Positions 1 through 9,864 of a DNA stretch of 64,000 bases are shown here, piece by piece. The position numbers and the translations under genes are program-made. The notes beneath the pieces were generated by a model. It was not told the DNA's origin and searched no databases. It worked only from the letters and a program-made list of their open reading frames with translations. The DNA is from Blepharisma stoltei. Taxonomy: Eukaryota; Ciliophora; Heterotrichea; Heterotrichida; Blepharismidae. The DNA lies in contig CAJZBQ010000044.1 of NCBI GenBank assembly GCA_914767885.1, positions 974,891 through 1,038,890 on the forward strand, in the 5' to 3' direction. Position 1 is the first letter of the stretch, and every line of letters begins with the position of its first letter.

Positions 1-2190
1 ATTTCAGACAAAATGACTGTTCCAATTGAAGAAGATGAGGAATACAAAGTTGTCCTGCCGAAATCTATTATTAGGCGACCATTGGTTAAGCGAAGAAAAT
101 ATGCCCCAGTAAGCAAGCCAAGATTTGAAACCAGCTCACAGGTTACTATTCAGCCTGCACAAAAAGTGATCCAAGATATTCTCATTGTAGAAGGAGCAGA
201 CACCCAAGAAGTCGGATACGTCACTGAAGACACTCATAGAACTTTGCAGCTGGAAATTAAGCCAGAGGTCACTGAAATGGAGTTTACTTTTGAATTTAAA
301 GAAGAAGTCCCTGAAGTAGTTGATGAATATTCAATTGAACAAAAAGCAGAATCTTCAGTCCTGGTAGTTGAAAGGTTCGAGGCTGAAAATAAGCCAGAAG
401 TGTTTGGAGCTGTATATGAAGAAGAAGTCAATGTGTATTTATTAGACCAAAAAGTGGTTTCATCATTGGTAAATGTAGAGAAATATCACTATGAATTAGA
501 AACTAAGCCAGAGGTGCTTGAAGCTGTCTATAGACAAGAGATCAGTGAATATCTGCTAGAACAAAGACCTATACTAAGATAAGTGTTTTTACACATAATT
601 TAGCATAAGCATGCTATTTTAGAATTTGAATATGTTGTTTATATTATTTATGAAAATAAAAAAATGTAATAATAGTATACTTCATCATTATTGCTTATTG
701 AGAATTATCATTACCAAATAAAACCTCAGCCATTTATAACTTGTATTGAGCAAGCCATTGCTATAGAATACTCATTAGAGCATAAAGCTGATACTTCATT
801 GTTATTAATTGAGCAATTTAAGTCTGTTCATTCCCTCCCAAGAATTCAGCCAGTCTCAAAGTCCTTTACTTCTTATTTGCCAATACAAATCGAGCGAAAA
901 GTGGTCATAGACATTGAAGAAGATGAGGATTATTCTTTGCAATCCACTACAAAGCAGCTGGTAAAGCACACCAAATATGTACCATTCGGCAAGCCAAGAG
1001 TAAAATCAAGCTCAAACCTTGAAATCCTTCCAGTCAGAAAAATCGTTTCTGATATATTGGCAGTAGAAAAGCCATCTGATATCATTACTAAAGATAGTGC
1101 AAAAGAGCTGCAAGAAAGTGTCCTAGCTAATCCAGAGCCAACCGAGCTAGCAGTCACATTTGAGTTTAAGCCAGAAGTTGCTGACCTCCCTAATGAATAT
1201 TATCCTTCTGAAAAGCCAGCTCCTTCCATGCTTGCAGTCCAAGAATTCGGTCCTCCGTATTCTCTCGCTACAGTTTACCCTTACAATGCAGAAAAATCAG
1301 AATACAGTCAAATCCGTAAAAATCCTTCTTCAATGCTATTAGTTGAAGACTTTGGCCATGAGCTGAATTTACCTGTTACTGATCCAATATATGACCAAGA
1401 TTTACTAGAAAGCCAAGAAGAGTTAGTTTATAAAGAAATAGACATAAGCAGCCTCCTTAGCAAGCCACTTGTAAAAGATTTAAGTTCTTTGCTAGACTCC
1501 CCCGAAATCCAGTCAACAGAAAGAATTACTAAATCATTGGAGCCAGAAGAAGAATTCAAACAAGTCACAGGACGATCACAAGCAGAGTCACTTGGAATTG
1601 AAACCCATAGACCAGCGTCTACTTCTCGAAGAAGAGTCCACAAAGTTCGCCGTATCTATACTAAGAAATTAAGATACTACCCACTTCAAAAAGGCATCAA
1701 AGCTCTTGCCCAAAGCAAGATCGTCAAGCCAATGCAAGAAGCCTTTGACCTCCTCAAATATCTGCTTTATACTTCGACAACCCCATCTCAGCAGAAAATA
1801 GAACAGGCTCCTAATATTGAAGATTTCACCCCACGAGCCATCACAATTCAAAGGTTTGCCAGAGGATTTTTAGCAAGAAAACGGTTTGCAACTATGAAAG
1901 AAGTCCAAAAGGTCAGAATTGTCGAGCCAAGAAAAAGCAGCAGCTCTATGAAAATCAGACTGTCTAAATTTACCTTGAAATCGAGGCTTCTTACCCTTAA
2001 AAAAGTCGTACATAAGGTCCTGCTGAAGTCTAAAAAAGAATGCTTTTTGAGAATGAAAAGAAGAGACGCCAGCGCAAGACGAAGAAACTTTTATAAAATC
2101 CAAAAAGGAACCAAGGCTATTGTAGGAATCTGCTCCCAAAGGTACGCTGAAGCATTTGAGAACCTCAAGAAAAATTTATTAACGAAATAA
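1..2190 (+). CDS. IQ-motif repeat protein, 5' end outside window
   Basis: The frame is open from base 1, so the start lies upstream; the ATG at 13 is probably internal because the sequence around it (IEEDEEYK...) repeats later as IEEDEDYS (about base 910). The product is acidic and built from imperfect repeats: a unit with KPRxxxSS...ILxVE occurs twice, and units of the type EQKxxSSLLxVExF/Y occur at least seven times. Near the C-terminus is an IQ motif, AITIQRFARGFLARKRF (about bases 1835-1890), which in known families binds calmodulin or EF-hand light chains; the tail is very basic. A 108 bp IES at 570-677 breaks the frame; removing it gives EQRPTSSLLLIENYHY, which fits the repeat exactly. 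No named family is recognised. A structural calmodulin-binding role is inference only. Confidence 0.75.
570..677. other. IES (108 bp) in the IQ-repeat gene
   Basis: Bounded by TA at 570-571 and 678-679. Both ends read TATACTA inward (left TATACTAAGAT, reverse complement of the right TATACTATTAT), a 7 bp perfect terminal inverted repeat. Contains in-frame stops. Removing it with one TA restores the repeat unit with no extra residue. Two other TA pairs tested gave a frame but four extra residues, so this pair is preferred. Confidence 0.8.
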
Positions 2191-2207
2191 ATATCTTAGA
2201 TAAATAA

Positions 2208-2786
2208 ATGGATGGAACTGCAAAATTAATTTTTGTCCTGGGTGGTCCAGGTGCTGGCAAAGGTACCCAGTGCTTACGAATTATTGCTGATTACCCTAAT
2301 TTTGTCCATTTATCAGCTGGAGACTTGTTAAGAAAAGAAAGGATGAGTGGGAGTGCTAATGGAGAACTTATACAAAAATGTATTGATGAAGGGTCAATTG
2401 TCCCTGCTGAAATCACTGTTGCATTAATAAGACAAGCTATGAGAGAGGCTGGGTGGACCACAAAACGGTTTTTGGTTGACGGGTTCCCAAGAAATGACGA
2501 TAACTATTTGACTTGGTTCAGGCTTTCTCCAGATGTAGATGTGGAATATTGCTTGTTTTTGGACTGCGACCCTGACAAGATGGTGGAGAGAATTGGCATG
2601 AGAGGAGGAACGAGGAGTGATGATAACCCTGACGTCGTCAAAAAGAGACTGGTCACTTATAATGAACAAACAAGGCCAATTATTGAAAGGTTTGAAGTTC
2701 AAGGAAAGCTGCTGAGGGTTGATGTGAATGGGACACAAGATGAGGCATATCAGAACACTATTAGAGGTTTAGGATTAATAAGCTAA
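2208..2786 (+). CDS. CMPK1: UMP-CMP kinase
   Basis: 192 aa, normal for a short-form nucleoside monophosphate kinase, which transfers phosphate from ATP to UMP/CMP. The P-loop GGPGAGKGTQ is at residues 12-21. The NMP-binding region HLSAGDLLRKE follows, then DGFPRNDDN and the lid/base region RSDDNPDVVKKRL. GFPRNxDN and RSDDN are typical of UMP-CMP kinases rather than adenylate kinase, which would show a longer lid in the long form. All catalytic arginines appear present. The start is the only ATG before the P-loop and sits 17 bp after the stop of the preceding gene; same strand, compact spacing. No insert or intron interrupts it. No targeting peptide is visible, so probably cytosolic. Confidence 0.92.
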   Translation: MDGTAKLIFVLGGPGAGKGTQCLRIIADYPNFVHLSAGDLLRKERMSGSANGELIQKCIDEGSIVPAEITVALIRQAMREAGWTTKRFLVDGFPRNDDNYLTWFRLSPDVDVEYCLFLDCDPDKMVERIGMRGGTRSDDNPDVVKKRLVTYNEQTRPIIERFEVQGKLLRVDVNGTQDEAYQNTIRGLGLIS

Positions 2787-2859
2787 GCCAGATCTCCATC
2801 AAAAAGTTAAAATTGCGAACGATGATTCTATAAATTATTATAAAAAATTAAAAACTTGC

Positions 2860-3374
2860 TTACTACCCCCATCCTTGACCGAACGATTGACTGAAAAATT
2901 CCTAAAATTTGGAAAATTAACCCCCATCCTTGATCGGACGATTTTCATATCATGCGAATTTATATATATTAAAATATATAAGTAATCAAAAGCTTGGGAG
3001 ATATACCTAATGAAGTTGTTTTCAGAGGCTTTGAGGCGACAAAAAGCTACAGAATCAACCATCCGAAGTGTTTTAGTCATCAACCTGGGCCCAAATACTT
3101 AATAATCTAAAAAATAGAGATTCTTTAAAATTTTTAATTCAATGAGAAACTAAAATTTATACAGTTGGGTAACCAAAAAATCAAGATATTAAAAATTTGT
3201 ATTTTATGAAATTAATTCATTTTTTGCTGTAAAAATAATTTTTAAATACTCTTAACCCTCTTATTTAAAATATATATAAAAAAAAATATATTTTTTGATT
3301 TATATAAAATTTTTTTTAACCCCATCCTTGATCGAACGATGGCGAGCCGTTCGATCAAAGGATGAGGGCAGTTA
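2860..3374. mobile_element. Family A MITE
   Basis: Flanked by TTA at 2860-2862 and 3372-3374. The left end carries CCCCCATCCTTGAccGAACGAT, repeated about 60 bp further in; the right end is a hairpin of the same motif (CCATCCTTGATCGAACGAT then its inverse). Very AT-rich centre. Same family as 8273-8786 and 48535-48813. It lies between the kinase and PP2C genes and interrupts no visible coding sequence. A segment at about 2990-3110 matches the conserved peptide-coding segment of the other copies but has a frameshift. Confidence 0.8.
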
Positions 3375-3465
3375 ATAAAATAATTCTTTTCTATAAAATA
3401 AATTTTAATAAATCCCAACTTAAAATCTTAAGTATTTGGCAAGCAAATTTAAAAATAATATACTA

Positions 3466-4846
3466 ATGTGGAGAGGTTTGAGTGTGCTAACTCCCACCCC
3501 TCAGTGAGTGAACAAAATTTTTTTGTTTAATCACGGAGGGGGGGTTAATTTTATTTTTTTAAAAAATTTATATGTAAATTTTATAGAATTTTTTTTTTCG
3601 AAATTTAAAAAAATCCTAATTTCGCAAAAATTGGAAATCAAATATTAATTTAATTTATAAAATTTATGTTTTAAAAAGCAATTTGTTTAAAATTAAACAG
3701 AATTAGCTCTAGATTTCATTTACTAATTATCAGTTATATATCAAATTTCCCTCCATAAAAAAATTTTTGTTCACTTACGGAGGGTGGGTTTTTGGGCAAA
3801 AAAATTGCGATTTTTCTAATGGTTTTGTTCACTCATGGAGGGGGGGAGTAAGCTCTTTAGGGCTCTTCACATACGCCCCAGCTATGATGCTTCCTCAAGA
3901 CAAAACTGGAAAAGTCAGCTACCCTGCTAACAACCCTATAGAAGACCGCTTTGTAAGCAAAAAACTAAAATCCTTCAACGCAAGATGTTCAGCTGTTTTC
4001 GATGGACACGGTGGATGGCAAATTTCTGACTTTTTATATCACAATATCATCCAGACCATTGAGGACAATTACAAGCTTGTCAAGTCAGACCCTAAAAAAT
4101 CAGTCCACACCATCCTTGAAAAATCATTTGATTCCTTAGAAGAACGCATCGTAAATGCTGCTCGGGACTCTTACAAGATGGGCTTTGCCAATGTCGCAAG
4201 CACAGGATCTTGTGCTATTGTCGCGATCGTTTTTGAAGACCTTTATGCAGTTGCAAATGCAGGAGATTGTCAAGCTGTCCTTGTAAAACAAGTTGAAGGC
4301 CAAGTTATAGGGGAAAACATATGTGAAGTGCACTCCTCAAACTTGCCAAGTGAGCAAGAAAAGCTAGCAAGAGCTCATCCTGGCGAGCCTGACATCGTAA
4401 GATGCAAACATAGAGATGCGTGCTATGTAAAAGGAAGACTTATGCCAACAAGAGCTTTTGGAGACTTAGGCTTAAAACATGACGAATTTAACAACCCAAG
4501 ACAGCTGGATATGACACATGGCTTTAGAAGGTCAAGGATCCAAAAATTCACTGGTCCTTATATCACTCATAAGCCAGATATTAAAGTAAGAAAAATCGAA
4601 GAAGGCGACAAGTTCATTATTTTGGCAAGTGACGGACTGTGGGACGAAATGAGTGAGCAAGAAGCAGCAGCGCTGATTTACTCGATTGATGATCCGAAAG
4701 AAGCAGCTGAGAAGCTATTGCAGTCTGCCTTGGATATTGCGGCAAACAAGAGAGGGATGTCGAAAGTTACGATGGGGCAGCTTCCTCTGGGGATAAGGAG
4801 AAGCTATCATGATGATATCACGATTGTTGTAGTTCCTTTAAAATAA
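3466..4846 (+). CDS. PP2C-type protein phosphatase, PDP-like
   Basis: Two parts, 3466-3487 and 3849-4846, joined after removal of a 361 bp MITE; the join gives 339 aa starting MWRGLSVLSSLGLFTYAP. PPM/PP2C motifs in order: NNPIEDRF, VFDGHGG (metal-binding Asp), STGSCAIVAIV, NAGDCQAVL, PTRAFGDLGLK, ILASDGLWDEM and YHDDITIVVV. All metal-coordinating Asp residues are present. The GDxxxK form of the RAFGD motif and the hydrophobic, arginine-bearing N-terminus recall mitochondrial pyruvate dehydrogenase phosphatases (inference). The ATG at 3466 is chosen because the segment after it joins in frame; the alternative ATG at 3767 lies inside the MITE and is spurious. Confidence 0.85.
3488..3848. mobile_element. 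Family B MITE/IES in the PP2C gene
   Basis: Flanked by TAA on both sides (3488-3490, 3849-3851). Left end CTCCCACCCCTCAGTGAGTGAACAAA, right end with GTTCACTCATGGAGGGGG. The body is AT-rich and closely matches the copies at 7425-7815 and 35453-35845. Its removal restores the PP2C N-terminus in frame. Confidence 0.85.
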
Positions 4847-5399
4847 TTTCTATTATGAAGAAGAGTATAATTAAAAGGAGAGGAGGGAATTGTTACCTAT
4901 GCTCAGAGCTGCAAGCAGCAGAGCAAGGAGTCACTTTAGGCACCCATGGAAGTGTAATGAACTGTCAATCCACAAACGAAAGTGCCATTTATTATAATCG
5001 TAAGAGTTATTAAAGATAAATTTTAGTAAAAATGCTTGGAATTATTATTTAGTTAAGCATTATCTTTAATTATATTTGATAAAATATATTAATCATAGTC
5101 AGCCTTTCGAAAATATAAATAAGACATTATGATAAAAATTAGCTGCTGAGCATTAAAAATCTTTTGGTTTATTTTTATATGGACACACATGGTATATATT
5201 TATTAACTTCTCTTCTTGACTAAGGAAAGATTATTTTGCTTGAAATAAAGTGGGGTTATAATTTTTTTGATTTTAAAAAAATATAAATTTTTGATCGCTA
5301 AAGAAGAGGTAAGCGCAGTATATGAAAATTAAAAAGTATAATAAGATAAAATATATTAAACCCAGATTACTTTATTCTAGACTTTGTTAGAAATTATGA
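4847..5399. other. Convergent intergenic region
   Basis: AT-rich spacer between the 3' ends of the PP2C gene (plus) and SCOT copy 1 (minus). Apart from the doubtful tiny ORF at 4899-4997 I see no gene, RNA or repeat. Confidence 0.5.
4899..4997 (+). CDS. Possible tiny ORF, 32 aa
   Basis: ATG-started reading frame encoding MLRAASSRARSHFRHPWK... and ending in TAA. The N-terminus is rich in Arg, Ser and Ala without acids, like a mitochondrial presequence, so this could be a first segment of a gene whose remainder I cannot find, or chance. It lies in an otherwise empty stretch (4847-5399) between convergent PP2C and SCOT genes. Confidence 0.2.
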   Translation: MLRAASSRARSHFRHPWKCNELSIHKRKCHLL

Positions 5400-8189
5400 T
5401 TATTCTTCGATCTTCTTCAAATCAGATCCAATGTAGAACTGGGCACCTGTAATTTCTTTCAGTTTATCAAGAGTGATGTCATTAGCGATTTCAACGAGAG
5501 TCATTCCAGTGTCTCTTCGGAATTCGAAAACTCCGTACTCGGTCACAAGCATTCTTACAACTTTCTTGCCTGTTAGTGGGAGAGAACATTTTTTGAGGAT
5601 CTTTGGAGCTCCTTTAGAAGTGTGCTCCATACAGACAATGCATTTCGAGTGGCTGTCAACTAAGTCCATAGCTCCTCCCATACCCTTCACCATTTTGCCT
5701 GGGACAATCCAGTTTGCAAGATCTCCATCCTGGGACACTTGTAGCCCTCCGAGAATAGTTAAATTAAGATGATCGCCACGAACAATAGCGAAGCTAGTGC
5801 TGCTTGAGAAAATTGAAGAGCCCTGCACCATTGTGATAGTTTCTTTGCCTGCATTAATAACGTCTGGATCTTGCTCACCTGATTTCGGGTATGGTCCTAT
5901 TCCTAGCAGTCCGTTTTCACCATGTAGCACAATTTTGATGCCCTTTGGTAAGTAGTTTGGCACTAAGGTTGGCATTCCAATCCCCAAGTTCACATACATT
6001 CCGTCCTTGATTTCTTTGGAAACTCTTTTGGCAATTCTCTCACGTTTCCTGATTTGTTCAGGAGTCCCAGGAAGCTGAATTTTATCTCCAGTATTAAGAG
6101 CCAGCCTTTCAATTGGCTTTTCGAAATACTCACCTTTAACGATTCTATGAACGAAAATACCAGGAGTATGGATCTGGTCTGGGTCGAAAGTGCCAGCAGG
6201 GACGATTTCTTCGACTTCTGCAATCGTGATTTTTGAAGACCCAGCAATGTCAGGGTTGAAATTCCTAGCAGTCTTTCTGTAAATCAAGTTGCCCTCAGTG
6301 TCTGCTTTCCAAGCCTTGATAAGGCCAACGTCTCCTCTGAGCGCTTCTTCGAGGATGTATTTTTTACCTCCCCAGATTCTGACCTCCCTTGGGGCAGAGA
6401 TCTTCTCTACTGTTTTCCCTCCTGGTCCAAACTTCTGTACAAAGCCTCCTTCTTCAACCAAACTGCCAGCACCAGTATGGGTGTAGAAAGCTGAAATGCC
6501 GCATGCGCCTGCTCTAAGTCTTTCAGCCAACGATCCTTGAGGAATGAGGTCAAGCTCAATTTCGCCATTCAAATACTGATTTTCCAAGGTTTCGTTTCCT
6601 CCAAGGTAGGAACAGTGAATACTTGAAGCCATCCTGTCCTTGATCAAAAGTCCAGGCCCAAATTCATTAGTGCCTGAGGTGTTGGTGATGAGTTTGAGAT
6701 TGTTGATTTTCAAGTCGTGCACTGCTCTCAACAGATTTTCTGGGACTCCGCAAAGCCCAAAGCCTGCTATCATGACTGCCATCCCGCTCTTCATGTCAGC
6801 CACGGCCTCGGCTGATGAGTTGAATATCTTACTCCCCCCTCTGTGAGCGAACAAAAAATCTTGTTTGCTCACGGGGGGTTAATTTGTTTTTTTTAAAAAA
6901 ATTTATATAGAAAATTTTATAGAATTTTTTTTTTCAAAATTTAAAAAATTCTAATTTGTGAAAATTAAGAAGTTAATTTGTAAAATTTATATTTTAAAAT
7001 GCAAGCTGTTTAAATTAAACAGAATTAGCTAGAGATTTGATTATAATAATTATCACTTATATATCAATTTTTTTTCCTTAAATATTTTTCAATTAAAAAA
7101 ATTTTTGTTTGCTCACAGAGGGTGGGTTTTTGGGCAAAAAATAGGGATTTTTCTAATGGTTTTGTTCGCTCACGGAGGGGGGGAGTTAGAAGCACATATA
7201 TAATGGCGGGTATACACACACCCTATCTCTTAATGCAATTTTCACAACCTTATAGGAAAGGCGAATTTGGTGAGGAACCAGTCAAAGAATCTAAGCCGGT
7301 TTACTGTTGGTGTATTTAGGGTAAGTTTTGACTTGGTCCCTGTAGTTGTAAATTGAGATAGTACAATGTCCTTCAGGACTCTGGCCATTCTCTACCGTGA
7401 AGCCGGGGGTTATTGCCTAGGCCTTACTCCCCCCCCCCTCCGTGAGCGAACAAAACCATTAGAAAAATCGCCATTTTTTGACCAAAAACCCACCCTCCGT
7501 GAGTGAACAAAAATTTTTTTAATAGAAAAAATTTTAATGGAAAAAAAAATTTTGATATATAAGTGATAATTAGTATAATGAAATCTAGAGCTAATTCTGT
7601 TTAATTTTAAACAAATTGCGTTTTAAAACATAAATTTTGCAAATTAAATTAATATTTGCTTCCCAATTTTTGCAAATTAGGATTTTTTTAAATTTCGAAA
7701 AAAATATTTTTTTTTATAAAATTTATATATAAATTTTTTTTAAAAAAAAAAATTTAACCCCCCTCCGTGAGCGAACAAAAATTTTTTTGTTCGCTCACGG
7801 AGGGGGGGGGGGAGTTAGGAGCTAATCTTTATTTGTAGCTCCCGAAAGAGGGTACTTTAGTACTCGCTAGACTGGATTTGATCATGCTGCTTCTCAATCG
7901 CCCAATGTAGTACTGCAGAAGTCCATAGTTTTGCCTACTCAACACTTGAGCCGAGAACGCGCACACTTTAGCTGTCTATGGAATTAGAAGCAGAAGGAGA
8001 AGCAAGATAAAGCTTGAACTAGCTTGTCAATCAATTCATCTCAGCCGAGAGGCGACCAATAGAGTTCTCGCAAAGCAGATGAAGCACACTAAGGTCCTTA
8101 GAGACTGCGTAACCAATAAGGCCAAGCACCTGTTGATTTAAGATTAAGTCTATCTTAGAAGCAAAAAATCTTCTTGAGGATGAAAGCAT
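5400..8189 (-). CDS. OXCT1: Succinyl-CoA:3-ketoacid CoA transferase, copy 1
   Basis: Main body 5400-6829 plus an N-terminal segment 8156-8189, separated by a composite insert (MITE inside a retroposon's target repeat). Joined, it is 487 aa starting MLSSSRRFFASKIFNSS, a good mitochondrial presequence. The enzyme moves CoA from succinyl-CoA to acetoacetate in ketone-body use. Seen: the A-subunit start GFGLCGVPENL, the linker between fused A and B halves (about residues 250-290) and the B-subunit GENGLLGIGPYP with the catalytic Glu in xENGLLG. Copy 2 at 56584-58255 is nearly identical. The obvious ATG near 6872 lies inside the MITE and is not the true start. Confidence 0.9.
6830..7186. mobile_element. 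Family B MITE in SCOT copy 1
   Basis: Flanked by TTA at 6829-6831 and 7186-7188. Ends CTCCCCCCTCTGTGAGCGAACAAA and the inverse ...CGCTCACGGAGGGGGGGAG. It sits exactly inside one copy of the 12 bp target duplication ATCTTAGAAGCA of the neighbouring retroposon, so it inserted after the retroposon. Confidence 0.85.
7189..8155. mobile_element. Retroposon-like insert in SCOT copy 1
   Basis: Flanked by direct repeats ATCTTAGAAGCA: the right copy is 8152-8163, the left copy is split by the MITE (6826-6831 plus 7189-7194). More GC-rich than its surroundings. Includes motifs shared with other copies in the window, for example CCGTGAAGCCGGGGGTTATTGCC (compare GCGAAAGGCCGGGAGTTGTAGCCC near 23296). A second family B MITE sits inside it (7425-7815). 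Confidence 0.75.
7425..7815. mobile_element. Family B MITE nested in the retroposon
   Basis: Complete copy of about 391 bp flanked by TTA. Left CTCCCCCCCCCCTCCGTGAGCGAACAAAA; right end is a hairpin in which CTCCGTGAGCGAACAAAA is followed by its inverse. Nearly identical to 35453-35845 (same orientation reversed) and 44420-44812, so recently active. Confidence 0.88.
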
Positions 8190-8272
8190 ATTTAATTACT
8201 GAGCATTTCATGGACAATAAAAAAGATGAATCTAATAATTTATCAAATATTTAAATAAGATATAAATTTTCT
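8190..8272. other. 5' flank of SCOT copy 1
   Basis: Short AT-rich stretch between the SCOT start codon (minus strand, 8189) and the next MITE. It must contain the SCOT upstream region in the germline; no motif recognised. Confidence 0.4.
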
Positions 8273-8786
8273 TTACTCCTCCCCCATCCTTGATCGAACG
8301 ATAGACTCTAAAAATTCCTAAAAATTGGGGAAATTAACCCCCATCCTTGATCGAACGATTTTCATATCATGCAAATTTTTATATATATAAAAATATATTA
8401 GTTATCAAAAGCTTGGGAAGATGTACCTAATGAAGTTGCTTTCAGAGACTTTGAGACGACAGAAAACTACGGAATCAACCATCCGAAGTGATTTAGCCAT
8501 AAACCTAGGCTTAAAAACTCAATAATCTAAAAATAGAGATTCTTTAAAATTTTTTTAAAAAAAAAAATTAATTTAATAAGGAACAAATTAAAATTTATAC
8601 CGTTTAAAAGGATAACTAATAAATCAAAATATTAAAAATTGGTATTTTTATGTAAAAATAATTATTAAATACTCTTAACCCTCTTATTAATAAAAAATAT
8701 ATATATATTTTATATATAAAATTTTTTTTTTAACCCCCATCCTTGATCGAACGATGGCGAGCCGTTCGATCAAGGATGGGGGGTTA
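8273..8786. mobile_element. Family A MITE, intact copy
   Basis: TTA on both sides (8273-8275, 8784-8786). Left CTCCTCCCCCATCCTTGATCGAACGAT, a second copy of the motif about 65 bp in, and a right-end hairpin (8733-8783) of the motif and its inverse around ggcgagccg. At about 8407-8525 one frame, with UGA as Trp, reads SKAWEDVPNEVAFRDFETT...INHPKWFSHKP then stops; the order AW-V-N-V-F-F resembles the C-terminus of pogo/Tc1-type transposases (tentative). Confidence 0.8.
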
Positions 8787-9218
8787 GAAATTATCAAACT
8801 AAATTTAGTTATAATTTTATAAATAATATAAAAAAAATACTCTAAATCCCCCTCTTTAAATTAGAACAAAAATATTTTTTTGATTTTTTAAACTTAATAA
8901 CTAACATTTTTGAATTTTAATTTATCTCTATGAAAAATTAAATTAAAAAATTAATCAATTCAAATTGAAAACTATTTAAATCATATTCTACTTTCACTTT
9001 TAATATTAAATTCGATAAAACTGATTTTAAATAATTAGTATTTTCACTTATAAATTTTTCTATTAAAACCTAAAGTGTTCAAAAATGAAAATTTTCTTAT
9101 ATTTTGTGCTAATTTTATATGGTGGAATAAATAATTTTTAAAAAATATAATCATAAGAAACTATTGTAGAAATTAGCATGGCCTAATTTTAATATAGCTT
9201 ATAAAATTCTGATACAAG
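8787..9218. other. AT-rich intergenic region upstream of ATG8
   Basis: Extremely AT-rich, no gene or repeat recognised beyond the end of the family A MITE. It should hold the promoter of the ATG8-like gene. Confidence 0.5.
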
Positions 9219-9575
9219 ATGATGGAGTTTAAAAAAGAGATGCCTGAATTCGAAACTCGAAGATTGGAGGCAAATCGCTTGCTAGAAGTTCATCCAACCA
9301 AGCTGCCCATAATAGTGGAGCCTATTTCTTCAAAAAACAATGCATATGGGTTTATTCAGAACAGATTCCTCGTTCCAAAGAACTACACCTTTCACGAGTT
9401 CATTTTCCACCTTCGGAGAAGACTAGAACTCGATAGAACTGATGCCTTATACGTCCTAGTTTCTCAAAAGCACCTTCCAGCATTGGATAGAAACATGATA
9501 AGCGTCTATGGTGAGTTCCAAGACCCTGACGGCTTTTTATATGTAAATTACTCTTCAGAGGCCATTTTGGGGTAA
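9219..9575 (+). CDS. ATG8: ATG8/LC3/GABARAP-family ubiquitin-like protein
   Basis: 118 aa, the family's usual length. Two N-terminal helices (FKKEMPEFETRRLEANRLLEVHPTK) precede the ubiquitin fold; typical pieces are LPIIVEP, FLVPKNYTFHEFIFHLRRRL, ALYVLVS and DGFLYVNYSSE. The chain ends ...AILG with the glycine as last residue, so the C-terminal Gly is exposed without ATG4 cleavage, ready for lipidation. The family is conjugated to phosphatidylethanolamine on autophagosomes. The two adjacent ATGs make start choice ambiguous by one residue. No intron or IES seen. Confidence 0.93.
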   Translation: MMEFKKEMPEFETRRLEANRLLEVHPTKLPIIVEPISSKNNAYGFIQNRFLVPKNYTFHEFIFHLRRRLELDRTDALYVLVSQKHLPALDRNMISVYGEFQDPDGFLYVNYSSEAILG

Positions 9576-9864
9576 AGTGACCAATATTAACTTATTTGAC
9601 TTTTTTATATGGATTATGCTTAAAAAGCTGAATTATATCTCAGAATATTTATCCAGAGCTATTGCCTTAAATAACCCAATTCAGCATATATAACTGCTAA
9701 TAATCGACATCTACTAATATACGAAAAATACTTATACCATCGCCAAAATTGCCTTCTGTTTCCATTTTATTACTCTAGTCTCTTCCAGATATAAAAATGT
9801 GATAGGAATTATATGAAAATCACTAGCGTCTATCAATAGTCTCTGCAATTAGTTCAAATTGAAT
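9576..9864. other. Convergent spacer between ATG8 and THO2
   Basis: About 290 bp of AT-rich sequence between two convergent genes. Nothing recognised. Confidence 0.5.

Noticed and set aside
3767-3850. PP2C start at 3767
   Set aside because: The first 28 residues are MITE sequence also translated elsewhere (7122, 35776) as GxWxKNxDFSNGFV.
6830-6872. SCOT copy 1 start MSKQDFLFAHRGGS
   Set aside because: Encoded by the family B MITE end. The true presequence starts at 8189 and resembles that of copy 2.
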